Shown here piece by piece: positions 26,801 through 35,063 of a stretch of DNA of 64,000 nucleotides. Both the position numbers and the translations under genes were made by a program. The notes under the pieces were generated by a model that worked only from the letters and a program-made list of their open reading frames with translations, was not told the DNA's origin and searched no databases. The stretch comes from Gudongella sp. (lineage in GTDB: Bacteria; Bacillota; Clostridia; Tissierellales; Tissierellaceae). Location: assembly GCA_024649995.1 (NCBI GenBank), contig JANKMX010000005.1:1-64000 (forward strand), in the 5' to 3' direction. Within the stretch, counting starts at the first letter, position 1. Each line of letters opens with the position of its first letter.

Positions 26801-26959
26801 GAGGAGTTTTCCAGACTGCTTCAAAGGAGCAGAAATTCCGTTATGGAGGCTGTTAAGGGAATACAGGAGGGTTATTTTGCTGTAGCTCCAATGGAATGCT
26901 CAGCATACTGCATATTCAGGGACATTTGCAGATATGGCAGCAAGGAGGAGGTGAACTGA
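23882..26959 (+). CDS. addB: Helicase-exonuclease AddAB, subunit AddB
   Basis: The 1025-residue protein is the inactive-helicase plus nuclease subunit of AddAB, which resects double-strand breaks for recombination. The C-terminal PD-(D/E)XK nuclease has D903-Y-K905 in I-L-I-D-Y-K-S-S. The Fe-S staple cysteines are C747 and C1006-x3-C1010-x5-C1016. No Walker A is visible in the N-terminal helicase-like part. TTG 23882, preceded by GGGGGGTG, is the chosen start, 3 bases after the ROK gene. Its stop overlaps the addA start. Confidence 0.88.
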   Translation: MKYGRVYSGDFGNRRSQQLKQEYMELLSEGRGGTTYYILPNGELLRALRRRVIDETGGAFDIGISTFDDMVEGIIAGKKLHVIQRPIQLNIVKMAIRRLAELGRLQVFHRMADYDGFVDCVQEVIMEAKRALIDPESFSEISEGDSYLEEVSLIYGVYQEFLRENGLVDREGTYIFAVELLGRGEADFQGLERVIIDQFYDFRPVEIQILKQLLRMKIDVTINLPFGGGGETLLVGNTLKTLEGLGFEIIEEAPSEKSTLGTFAKSFVDQRETVDPEGKITIIRGESPQLEIKSCISRIKRLLMEGAEPGSIQVVATSSLYRDLFLELARKEQLNIKAPIKRSLWESRIIRGFIDILRLRESGGSKEDIINLIKSPIINREYIDNDLEISIRRLRFENLGDLKGMLRSTGKLEIDMNTLEKIHQLTGEIEELTEGAGEDLIKAHGEFVLRLLDSLELDRYVMDKSSLVRDFRWEINQLNALHAFRDIVQEMVQMDYIDWEISFKDFMDILRDYTLEKELIIQNPATNGIELLNPTNGRALIRDHKFIIGLNKSQYPSLDENNFLFAPKSLERLKGGGIKHLDYREKFENELLKISSIIGSTEKSLYLGTSSSAGGEDDLPSIFLARIIRTAGNRDGGSNIVHEEIEYESFINSSLDELSGKDDFNRHALWRYYQDRLEPEELMYFIQNSRELMDRVNRRLHSEHRRSSGQMDKYSGVLNSESIGRIIDRKIKDRVYSVSYIEDYIKCPYAFLLGRLFKIEETPREWQETKPLDRGQIFHSVLCSYYRKYRDDLEKNPQAFQVEETRDYLRSLVIREARAYGLDNISGGERLFILSMEETLMGYVSADIDRMRASKVKVTPYLMEEEFGENRSFRIAENGREIHFRGIIDRVDRMEDDSYILIDYKSSPYGKRTREDIDKGLSIQLPMYILSQGDRNVTGGYYGIISSGELYPALAIKGKAPFVSGRNSGAVDEEEFSRLLQRSRNSVMEAVKGIQEGYFAVAPMECSAYCIFRDICRYGSKEEVN

Positions 26960-29900
26960 TGGACAGGCAGCAGCAGGCGATACAGACCATCGATATGAAC
27001 CTTGCAGTTTCAGCAGGGGCGGGAACAGGTAAAACAAAGGTTCTCACTGAGAGATATGTCCATATCCTGGAAAATGGTGACCTGGATGAGGGTAGGGAGA
27101 TAGAGTCACTTGTGGCAATAACCTTTACCAAGAAGGCAAGCACAGAAATGAAGGAGCGGATTGAGCAGGAGATTGCTTCTAGGTTGGACCATGGAGAGAG
27201 ATGGAGAAGGCTCTACAGGGATTTCTCAAAGGCATATATAATGACAATACATAGCTTCTGTGGAAAGCTCCTTCGGGAAAATCCAGTTCAAGCAGACATC
27301 GACCCGGGCTTTACAGTACTTGAGGAATATGTGGCAGACAGGATGCTAAGGGAGTCAGCCGGAAGAGTACTTGACAGGCTACTTAAGGAAGAGGACAATC
27401 TAAAGACCATAAGCCTACTTGGAAAGAAGGATATTGGGCCTCTTTCGGAGGAGCTTATGGACATTTACAAGAAGATCAGAACATTGGGAATAACCATTGA
27501 TGAAGCAATGGAAAAGACCCTTTCCCATATCTCAGGTATGGAGATTGGGGAGGAAGTACTTCAGGAAATAAGAGAGACAGCCCTCTACCTGGGTGGTGAA
27601 ATGGGAAGGGGCAAATTCGTAAGCGTGCTTAAGGAGCCGGAGGTACAGGAATTTCTACAGGGTGAAGAGAAAAGAGACCAGCTAAGGACAGTACTGCAGC
27701 TTTTGGGTGATAATATGGGCAGCAGCAAGAAGGCTCCAGAGGCACAGCAAAGACTAAAGGAGCTTCTTCAGCTTGCATTGGCAACATTTGAAAAGGAAAA
27801 GCTTGACCTGTATATCCTTACACTGAACATAGTAAAGGAAATGGATAGGGAGTATTCTGCCAGAAAGAAGGACCAGGGAGCACTGGACTATGAGGACCTT
27901 CAGATTCAGGCCCATAACCTGCTCCAGCAGGATGAGATCCTTAGAAAATATCAGGACAGGTTCAGATACATCATGATTGATGAATTTCAGGATACCAACC
28001 AGCTGCAGAAGAAAATTTTCTACCGGCTGGCATCCTGTGACAATAAGCTGGATAGGGGTAACCTGTTTGTTGTTGGAGATCCGAAGCAGTCGATCTATGC
28101 CTTCAGAGGAGCGGATATTCAGGTATTCTACGATGTTGTAGGGGATATTGAAGCCTCACATAAGGGGAGGGTCATAACCCTTACTGAAAACTACAGAACC
28201 GTATCCACGGTGCTGGAGCTTGTTGATAGGATATTTGCAGGTCTTTTGGGGGACAGGTACAATCCCTTGAATCCAAACAAGCTGGTGGACAGGCCTGTGG
28301 AGGTTGAGGTCCTATACAAGGAGGACTTTTCTGGAAGTTCCCAGGATACACAGGAGCTTGAAGCAGATCAGATTGCCAGAAGGATAAGGTTTATGGTTGA
28401 TAATGAAGAGCTTCATGGGAATAGGAAGGTTAAGTACAGGGATGTCGCATTGCTTTTCAGGGCAATGACAAGAAGCTCAATCTATGAGGATGCACTGAGA
28501 AGATACAATATCCCCTACACCACCACAGGAGGAGTTAACTTCTACCAAAGGGACGAGATACTGGACCTGATCAATGCCTTGAAGGTGATTAGCAATCCCA
28601 GTGACATGATATCTATGGTGGGATTCCTAAGGGGTGGATTTGCAGGCTTGTCAGATGAGGCAATATTTCATCTCTTGGACCGATATGAAAGGGAAGAGAA
28701 TGTGGACATAGTCCATACCATGGGAAAAGTTCTGGAGGAGAAGGAGGTGGAGCTTGATGGTCTGGATTACGGTATCATGGAGGAAACAGCCAAGCTCCTG
28801 AAAAGACTCTTCATTCTAAAGAATCATCTTGGAGTGGGGAATCTGCTTGCAATTCTTTTGGAATCCACAGGGTTTCAGGAAAGTCAACTGCTCATGTATC
28901 AGGGTATGATGAGATCCAGAAACGTGGATGCCTTCCTTAAGCTGGTTGAGGATTATGAGATCACCGAGGGAGGAAGCCTGGAGGAGCTGATTGATTACAT
29001 TGAAAACAGGAGAATCGAGTCTGAGGGTGATGGAATTGTTGATTCTGGGGGAGATTCCGTAAGCCTTATGTCCATCCACAAATCAAAGGGCCTACAGTTT
29101 CCTGTGGTGGTAATACCTGAAATGGGAAGAAGAGGTGCTTATGATAGGGCCATGTTCCAGTTTGACAAGGATATGGGCTTGGGAATAAAGAACGGAGATT
29201 CAAGCTATTATGAAATCATATACAAGGACACCAGAGACAACCTGCAGGAGGAGATCAAGAGACTGATATATGTTGCAATGACAAGGGCAGAGGAAAGGCT
29301 TATTCTGGGATACCAGGGGAAGAACTCCGGATTCAAGGCCTTGGTGGACGATTATCTTGAGGGATCTAGGGTCAGGATCGTATCTGATTTTCCCGTACAG
29401 CCTCAGGAGGCTGTAATGGTTAAGCCCATAGTGGAACCTGCTGGGAATGTGGCTGGAAAAGCATATCCTTTATTGGAATTTCATCAGCATCCAGTGGCAG
29501 GAAGGGAAACCTACAGCATAAGTCAGTACCAGAAATATATCTCCTGCCCCAGGGAGTACTTTCTCACCTACAAGATGAGGCTCACCATGGTGGAGGACAA
29601 TGCCTTCGAGGAGTCACCAGGGAGTGCTGTCATTGACGGGGCAACAAAAGGTATTCTTGTCCATGAGTTTTGCAGATACTACAGGGAAGACCAGGATAAA
29701 GGCCAAGTGTTGAGCCGGGCTGCAGACAGCTTGGGAGTGGAGCTTACTGAAGAGGTGATCGGTGAACTGGAGCCATATGTTGATAACTTCATAGCCTACT
29801 CAACCAGTGAGTATGGGTATGAGACTGAGGTGGAGAAGGAATTCTATGTAAAGCTTGGGAATCACGTTGTGACTGGTTTTATTGACAGGTTGGAGCACCG

Positions 29901-30234
29901 TGGGGATGAGAAGAGGATAATTGACATAAAGACAAATAGACTCCACAATAGGGAAGACTTGATGCAGCTGTATAGGCCCCAGCTAATGTTTTACAGGTGG
30001 GCTGCAGTGAGGATACTGGAAACTGCCAACATATCATCTGCAATCCTCTTCCTGGAGGATGGTTCAGTTGAGGATATTGCTGTATCCATTGGGGATGAGA
30101 AGCTGCTTCTCCAGGACATGGAAAGGGCATTTGACTACATTGAAATTCACCACGAGCCGGAGGACTATCCCATTGGCAAGAACTGCAGGGAAGGCTGCAG
30201 ATATAGGGCTTACTGCCATAGGGAGGAAGATTGA
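26959..30234 (+). CDS. addA: Helicase-exonuclease AddAB, subunit AddA
   Basis: The 1091-residue protein is a UvrD-type 3'-5' helicase with a C-terminal nuclease. Walker A is S-A-G-A-G-T-G-K25-T, and Walker B is I-D341-E-F-Q-D-T-N. Later come V-G-D-P-K-Q-S-I-Y-A-F-R-G-A, S-I-H-K-S-K-G-L-Q-F and V-A-M-T-R-A-E-E-R. The nuclease has I-I-D989-I-K991-T-N. C863, C1076, C1080 and C1086 mirror the Fe-S staple pattern of AddB. The ATG at 26959 follows AAGGAGGAGGTG; the earlier in-frame ATG at 26896 lies inside addB. Confidence 0.95.
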   Translation: MDRQQQAIQTIDMNLAVSAGAGTGKTKVLTERYVHILENGDLDEGREIESLVAITFTKKASTEMKERIEQEIASRLDHGERWRRLYRDFSKAYIMTIHSFCGKLLRENPVQADIDPGFTVLEEYVADRMLRESAGRVLDRLLKEEDNLKTISLLGKKDIGPLSEELMDIYKKIRTLGITIDEAMEKTLSHISGMEIGEEVLQEIRETALYLGGEMGRGKFVSVLKEPEVQEFLQGEEKRDQLRTVLQLLGDNMGSSKKAPEAQQRLKELLQLALATFEKEKLDLYILTLNIVKEMDREYSARKKDQGALDYEDLQIQAHNLLQQDEILRKYQDRFRYIMIDEFQDTNQLQKKIFYRLASCDNKLDRGNLFVVGDPKQSIYAFRGADIQVFYDVVGDIEASHKGRVITLTENYRTVSTVLELVDRIFAGLLGDRYNPLNPNKLVDRPVEVEVLYKEDFSGSSQDTQELEADQIARRIRFMVDNEELHGNRKVKYRDVALLFRAMTRSSIYEDALRRYNIPYTTTGGVNFYQRDEILDLINALKVISNPSDMISMVGFLRGGFAGLSDEAIFHLLDRYEREENVDIVHTMGKVLEEKEVELDGLDYGIMEETAKLLKRLFILKNHLGVGNLLAILLESTGFQESQLLMYQGMMRSRNVDAFLKLVEDYEITEGGSLEELIDYIENRRIESEGDGIVDSGGDSVSLMSIHKSKGLQFPVVVIPEMGRRGAYDRAMFQFDKDMGLGIKNGDSSYYEIIYKDTRDNLQEEIKRLIYVAMTRAEERLILGYQGKNSGFKALVDDYLEGSRVRIVSDFPVQPQEAVMVKPIVEPAGNVAGKAYPLLEFHQHPVAGRETYSISQYQKYISCPREYFLTYKMRLTMVEDNAFEESPGSAVIDGATKGILVHEFCRYYREDQDKGQVLSRAADSLGVELTEEVIGELEPYVDNFIAYSTSEYGYETEVEKEFYVKLGNHVVTGFIDRLEHRGDEKRIIDIKTNRLHNREDLMQLYRPQLMFYRWAAVRILETANISSAILFLEDGSVEDIAVSIGDEKLLLQDMERAFDYIEIHHEPEDYPIGKNCREGCRYRAYCHREED

Positions 30235-30235
30235 T

Positions 30236-31048
30236 ATGAAATATATCAGAATGAGAGACGGCTATGGAATATGGTACAGGGAGGATCCTGTAGAAAAGCC
30301 AAGGGGAATAATTGTCATTACCCATGGCTTTGCCGAGCATGCCGACAGGTATGAACATGTGACAAAGTATTTGAACAATTCGGGCTACCATGTGGTGAGG
30401 TACGACCTTAGGGGACATGGCAGAAACAAGGGTAGGGGACATTTGGACAGATTCGAATCCTATTTGGAGGACCTTGAGGAAATTGTTGGGAATGTGTCCT
30501 ACAATCATCCCGACCTTCCCATCATAACCTTTGGACACAGCATGGGAGGGCTTATTACGGCGATATTTGGAACCCTGTATCCTCAGATGGTCACAGCACA
30601 GGTACTTTCAGGACCTGCCTTGGGAAAGCTTCCCTCTGCAGAGAAGCTGAAGCCGGGGTTGATGAGGCTCCTATCTCAAGCAGCAGGCGGATTTAAGCTT
30701 GACAACCCGGTTGGCGAAGGGATTTGTGGAAGTAGACAGGTTTACATTGACTACATAAATGACCCCCTTGTCCTACACAAGGCTTCCATAAGGCTCTATT
30801 ATCAGTTTCTTTTCAGGGGCGTTGACATGGTTAGGGAGGGTGTGAAGGGCTACGGTTGCCCATGTCTGATTGTCCATGGGAAGAAGGACCCAATTGTGCC
30901 GATTGGAATCAGCAGAGCCTTCTACAAAGAGATTCCGTCGCAAAAAAAAGACCTCATTGAATACGAAGGTCTTTACCATGAGATACTCAATGAGGACAAA
31001 AGGGATTTGGTCCTAAAGGATATAACAGATTGGTTGGGGAGCCTCTAG
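30236..31048 (+). CDS. Alpha/beta hydrolase, monoglyceride-lipase-like
   Basis: The 270-residue cytosolic serine hydrolase has oxyanion motif T-H-G-F-A-E-H near 29, R-Y-D-L-R-G-H-G-R near 55 and nucleophile elbow G-H-S102-M-G-G. The catalytic Asp is in H-G-K-K-D-P-I and the His in L-Y-H-E-I-L-N-E. It resembles monoacylglycerol lipases and lysophospholipases. The ATG at 30236 follows GGGAGGAAG, one base after the addA stop, so the earlier in-frame region is discarded. Its stop shares the tetranucleotide CTAG with the stop of the convergent MFS gene. Confidence 0.88.
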   Translation: MKYIRMRDGYGIWYREDPVEKPRGIIVITHGFAEHADRYEHVTKYLNNSGYHVVRYDLRGHGRNKGRGHLDRFESYLEDLEEIVGNVSYNHPDLPIITFGHSMGGLITAIFGTLYPQMVTAQVLSGPALGKLPSAEKLKPGLMRLLSQAAGGFKLDNPVGEGICGSRQVYIDYINDPLVLHKASIRLYYQFLFRGVDMVREGVKGYGCPCLIVHGKKDPIVPIGISRAFYKEIPSQKKDLIEYEGLYHEILNEDKRDLVLKDITDWLGSL

Positions 31049-32190
31049 GCAGGTATGCGGCTCAGTCTGAACAGTATGACAAGGGCAATCAGGGATGAAC
31101 CAACTCCAACACCAGTTGTCAGCTTAAGGCCACCCAGGTCGTAAAGGACTGGACCAATCAGAGAGAAAATTGTCACTGCTGCAGCGTTTATTGTGTAAAA
31201 GAGGCTTAGGAAGGTGCCTCTTTTCCCAGGCTGTATTTCTGATGAGAAGGCCTGATATGAGGTCCATCCACCATCCAGGCCAAATGCAAATGCAAAGGCG
31301 AGGATTACAATAAGCAGCACGCTTTTTACATATGGAAGTGGCAGCAATCCGAAAATCATTATGGTAAATGCAATTCTCGAAAAGGTTAGCTTGCCAACCT
31401 TGTCTGAAAAAAGCGTTGCAGCAAGTATTCCAAGTACGGTACCCGCTGCAATAAGGGAATAGCTCAGGCCTATCTGACCCTGTGTAAGGGAAAACTCAGA
31501 GGAAAGGTAGATTCCCAGGAAATTGAACATGTTTACAGGTGCTGTTATCACTAGGAAAAGTGAGACCAGCACCTTGACTGTTCTGGGATGCCTTAGAAGA
31601 GCTATGAACTCCTTCAGATTCAGCTGGCTTTCCTCCATTATTTCAGTTTCAGGAAGTCTTAGTAGCATTATGAATGCAATTGCAGCAAGGCTGCTGATGG
31701 GTAAATAAATGCTTATGAGGTTCCCGAATTGGTTGGTCATAAATGCCGTGTAAAGAGGACTCCCAAGTAGTGCGATTCCAAAGGCTGTTCTCAGTATCCC
31801 ACTGGCCTTGCCCCTGTTTCTGTAGTCGATGAATTCAGAAACATAGGACATGAGGCTTCCACTTAGGGAGAAGTATCCAAGTCCGATCAGGATCCGTCCC
31901 AGCGCGAAAACAAGAGCTGAGGGAGCAAATCCACTTACTATGCTTCCTGCAAAAAACAGGAGCAGGGAATATGATATCAATCTCTTGTTGCCATATCGGT
32001 CCGCCCACACACCAAAGAGGGGAACCAGTATTCCAACTGCAGAGTAGCCCAGGTTGAATAGGATTACCTGACTGTCACGGATTCCAAAATATTCCGATAG
32101 ATAGGGTGCCAGGGGACCGATAAAATTCATCTCCATGGCAATGATAAATTGAATTATGAATGTAGTTGCATACATAAGTGTCAGGTTCAT
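31045..32190 (-). CDS. MFS transporter
   Basis: The 381-residue protein has 12 predicted membrane helices. G-V-W-A-D-R-Y-G-N-K-R in the loop between helices 2 and 3 is the classic MFS motif A, and I-G-L-G-Y-F near 107 fits helix 4. It is likely a proton-driven drug or metabolite exporter; substrate unknown. It is convergent with the hydrolase gene and divergent from the ABC exporter gene at 32324. Confidence 0.88.
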   Translation of the reverse strand: MNLTLMYATTFIIQFIIAMEMNFIGPLAPYLSEYFGIRDSQVILFNLGYSAVGILVPLFGVWADRYGNKRLISYSLLLFFAGSIVSGFAPSALVFALGRILIGLGYFSLSGSLMSYVSEFIDYRNRGKASGILRTAFGIALLGSPLYTAFMTNQFGNLISIYLPISSLAAIAFIMLLRLPETEIMEESQLNLKEFIALLRHPRTVKVLVSLFLVITAPVNMFNFLGIYLSSEFSLTQGQIGLSYSLIAAGTVLGILAATLFSDKVGKLTFSRIAFTIMIFGLLPLPYVKSVLLIVILAFAFAFGLDGGWTSYQAFSSEIQPGKRGTFLSLFYTINAAAVTIFSLIGPVLYDLGGLKLTTGVGVGSSLIALVILFRLSRIPA

Positions 32191-32241
32191 GGACGCCTCC
32201 GAGGTTATATATTAATTAAAGCACAAAATCAAGATAAATCG

Positions 32242-32250
32242 TGTTATAAT
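32242..32250 (+). promoter_or_regulatory. Extended -10 of the ABC exporter gene
   Basis: TGT-TATAAT at 32242-32250, about 74 bases before the ATG at 32324. A -35 match is weak, as is common for extended -10 promoters. The region is shared with the divergent MFS gene. Confidence 0.6.
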
Positions 32251-32323
32251 ATTCGTGTGTCTAAGTATTAATCCCATTTATCATATCATATAATCCAACA
32301 AAAATGAAGTAAAGGAGTTTTCT

Positions 32324-34015
32324 ATGTTTAAGAAATTTATTGCCTATTACAAACCTCATAAAACCTTGTTTATTACTGATATGTTCTTTGCATTCCTCAT
32401 ATCCGTTTTTGATTTGGTATTCCCAATGTTCACTAGGAACATGATCAATGTCATCATACCAGAGGGCAACATGCAGATGCTTTTGAGATGGACCGGGATA
32501 ATGGTTTTCCTGTTCATCCTGAGATACATAAGCCAGTATATTGTCGCATACTACGGGCACCTGCTGGGTGTCAGGATCGAGCACGATATGAGAAGGGACA
32601 TTTTCACCCATCTGCAGACCCTGCCCTTCAGCTACTATGATAACACAAAAACCGGTCATATAATGTCCAGGATCATAAATGACCTTATGGACATTACCGA
32701 GCTGGCCCACCATGGGCCTGAGGATGTTTTCATATCAACCATCATGCTCCTCGGATCCTTCACTATTCTGATGTTTATAGAGTGGAGGCTGACCCTGATT
32801 ATCTTTGCCTTCATTCCCCTTATGATCTGGTTTGCCATCAAGAAGAGAAAGAAGATTGCCAGCGTAAACTCACAGATTGAGAACAGCATAAGCGGGGCAA
32901 GGGTAGCCAAATCCTTTACAAATGAAGAATATGAAATTTTGAAATTCAATGACAGGAATGCTAAGTTCGCCAGCGCAAGAGGGGAGTCCTACAAGGTTAT
33001 GGCTGAATTTGTCTCCGGTGTAGGGATTATCTCAAGCGCCCTTAACCTAATCGTAATCTCCCTTGGAGGTTTTTTTGTCTACCGTAACATAATCGATCTT
33101 GGAGATCTTTTTGCCTATACCCTTTATGTTAACTTCTTTATGCAGCCAATCAAGAAGCTGACCGACTTCATGCAGCAGCTGCAAAACGGCATGACGGGCT
33201 TTACAAGATTCCAGGAGGTCATGAGCATTGAGCCATCGATATTGGACAGGGAGGACGCCGTTGAGCTTGGGACTGTAGAGGGAAGGATAGATTTTAGAAA
33301 TGTAACCTTCAGCTACGGTAATGAAGATGAAAGGGTCTTGTCGGGAATAAACCTCACCATAGATAAGGGAAAGACCGTTGCTCTGGTGGGGCCATCAGGT
33401 GCTGGAAAGACCACCCTGTGTCATCTGATACCGAGATTTTACGAAACCACATCAGGAGAGATTCTCTTGGATGGGGTCAATATCAAGGATGTTAGGTTAA
33501 AGTCACTTAGAAGGAACATTGGACTGGTACAGCAGGATGTATTTCTTTTTACCGGTACCATAAGAGAGAACATCCAATATGGAAATCCATCAGCAACAGA
33601 GGAGGATATCATCCAGGCTGCCAAGAATGCCAGTATCCATGATTTTATAAAGTCTCTGCCAAGGGGCTACGATACCTATGTTGGTGAGAAGGGGGTCATG
33701 CTTTCCGGTGGGCAGAAGCAGAGGATTTCTATCGCCAGGCTGTTTCTAAAGAATCCACCTGTGCTGATTCTGGATGAAGCAACCTCGGCACTGGACAACG
33801 AGACAGAAAAGATGATACAGAATTCCCTTGAAAGACTCTCCATAAACAGAACCACACTTGTAATAGCCCATAGGCTGTCCACCATAAAGAATGCCGATGA
33901 GATTCTTGTGATGACGGGCAATGGTATCGAGGAGAAGGGAAGCCATGAAGAACTCCTGAACAGGGGAGGAATATATGCGGACCTATACAGGTCACAGTTC
34001 AGGGACCTGCAATAG
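32324..34015 (+). CDS. ABC exporter, fused membrane and ATPase domains
   Basis: The 563-residue half-transporter has six membrane helices (about 15-300) and one ATPase domain. It carries Walker A G-P-S-G-A-G-K-T-T near 355, Q-loop Q-Q-D-V-F-L-F, signature L-S-G-G-Q-K-Q-R, Walker B V-L-I-L-D-E-A-T-S-A-L-D and H-loop I-A-H-R-L-S-T. All catalytic residues are intact, so it probably works as a homodimer exporting drugs, lipids or peptides. It stands alone between the MFS gene and the deacetylase operon. The operator of that operon begins one base after its stop. Confidence 0.93.
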   Translation: MFKKFIAYYKPHKTLFITDMFFAFLISVFDLVFPMFTRNMINVIIPEGNMQMLLRWTGIMVFLFILRYISQYIVAYYGHLLGVRIEHDMRRDIFTHLQTLPFSYYDNTKTGHIMSRIINDLMDITELAHHGPEDVFISTIMLLGSFTILMFIEWRLTLIIFAFIPLMIWFAIKKRKKIASVNSQIENSISGARVAKSFTNEEYEILKFNDRNAKFASARGESYKVMAEFVSGVGIISSALNLIVISLGGFFVYRNIIDLGDLFAYTLYVNFFMQPIKKLTDFMQQLQNGMTGFTRFQEVMSIEPSILDREDAVELGTVEGRIDFRNVTFSYGNEDERVLSGINLTIDKGKTVALVGPSGAGKTTLCHLIPRFYETTSGEILLDGVNIKDVRLKSLRRNIGLVQQDVFLFTGTIRENIQYGNPSATEEDIIQAAKNASIHDFIKSLPRGYDTYVGEKGVMLSGGQKQRISIARLFLKNPPVLILDEATSALDNETEKMIQNSLERLSINRTTLVIAHRLSTIKNADEILVMTGNGIEEKGSHEELLNRGGIYADLYRSQFRDLQ

Positions 34016-34054
34016 TGTAATGCAATTGTAACCGCTTGTTAATTGAATTGTAAC
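34016..34054 (+). promoter_or_regulatory. Four TGTAA-type direct repeats at 11-bp spacing (WalR/PhoP-like box)
   Basis: Units TGTAAT (34016), TGTAAC (34027), GTTAAT (34038, weaker) and TGTAAC (34049) recur every 11 bp. The first pair exactly fits the known WalR box TGT(A/T)A(A/T/C)-N5-TGT(A/T)A(A/T/C). Read on the other strand, the units resemble PhoP TTAACA-type repeats. The last unit overlaps the -35 box of the promoter at 34048-34076. A WalR/PhoP-type response regulator gene lies two cistrons downstream, so autoregulation is likely. Confidence 0.7.
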
Positions 34055-34076
34055 TACTGTCCTTTGAGGGTATAAT
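34048..34076 (+). promoter_or_regulatory. Promoter of the deacetylase/two-component operon
   Basis: TTGTAA (34048-34053), a 17-bp spacer and TATAAT (34071-34076). AGGAG at 34101-34105 then precedes the ATG at 34115. Confidence 0.75.
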
Positions 34077-34114
34077 AATATGTAAATAAAGACACTTCCC
34101 AGGAGAAATTGACC

Positions 34115-35053
34115 ATGAAAATTAAGCTAGCAGCAGTACTTCTTTTATCCTTGATGTTTATCGCCGGTTTTCTTGGAGTTCCAGGGGTGGTTGACTACTC
34201 AAAGGCTGATGATACAGAGATCCACCATATGGATGATGAGAATATATCCCAGCCTTCCCAGGATGAGTATCCCATTGAGGAGACTGCTGGGAAGGAAGCA
34301 GAGAATATACAGGGAATCAAGGAGCCAACTGAAAATGTGGAGGGTGGTCCAGAGCCAGATGCAGTGGCCTCATGGGAAGACAATCTGACCCATGAGGAGG
34401 AGCCACTGATACAGAATGGGATGGAGGCTCCTGAAGAGGTGAGGGAAACAGGCAAGATCGCATACCTAACCTTTGATGATGGTCCTTCACGTAAGATTAC
34501 TCCACAGATATTGGATGTTCTTGACAGGTATGACATAAAGGCTACGTTTTTTGTCCTTGGTAAAATGGTGGACAAGAATCCTGAAGTGATGAGGCTGACC
34601 TATGAAGGCGGGCACAGCATCGGGAACCATACCTACTCCCACGATTACCAGGTCATATACGCCAACACTGACAGCTTTTTGGAGGAGGTCTACAGGACTG
34701 AGAAGGCTGTCCAGAATGCCGTTGGGGATCCTTCCTATATCACCAGCCTTGTAAGACTGCCAGGCGGCTCTCATGCCGAGTACAAGAAGCCTACGGTAAA
34801 AGTCCTTGAAGATGAAGGCTTCAAGGTTTATGACTGGAATGCACTTAACGGCGATTCCGAAGTGGACAAGCCAACAGGAGAGTACCTGTACTCTCGTTTC
34901 AAGGAAACCTACAGGAAGCAGGAACAGGTGATAATTCTGATGCATGATACAGACGAAAAAACCGAAACTCTTGAAGCATTGCCCTCAATAATTGAGCATC
35001 TGCTTCTTGAAGGCTACAGCTTCAGAACGTTGGAAGAGTATAGAATAGATTAA
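34115..35053 (+). CDS. Secreted polysaccharide deacetylase (NodB/PgdA-type)
   Basis: The 312-residue exported protein has an N-terminal hydrophobic signal or anchor (about 5-25) and an acidic, low-complexity linker (about 30-110). The NodB domain has T-F-D121-D122-G-P and the metal-binding H172-x3-H176 in G-N-H-T-Y-S-H-D. R-L-P-G-G-S near 215 and the C-terminal L-M-H-D-T motif complete the active site. It should deacetylate GlcNAc of peptidoglycan or another wall polymer. It heads an operon with a two-component system under a WalR/PhoP-like box. Confidence 0.92.
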   Translation: MKIKLAAVLLLSLMFIAGFLGVPGVVDYSKADDTEIHHMDDENISQPSQDEYPIEETAGKEAENIQGIKEPTENVEGGPEPDAVASWEDNLTHEEEPLIQNGMEAPEEVRETGKIAYLTFDDGPSRKITPQILDVLDRYDIKATFFVLGKMVDKNPEVMRLTYEGGHSIGNHTYSHDYQVIYANTDSFLEEVYRTEKAVQNAVGDPSYITSLVRLPGGSHAEYKKPTVKVLEDEGFKVYDWNALNGDSEVDKPTGEYLYSRFKETYRKQEQVIILMHDTDEKTETLEALPSIIEHLLLEGYSFRTLEEYRID

Positions 35054-35063
35054 GGGGGATATT

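Noticed and set aside
26896-26958. Upstream start for addA
   Set aside because: The extension overlaps the conserved Cys region of addB; ATG 26959 has a strong RBS.
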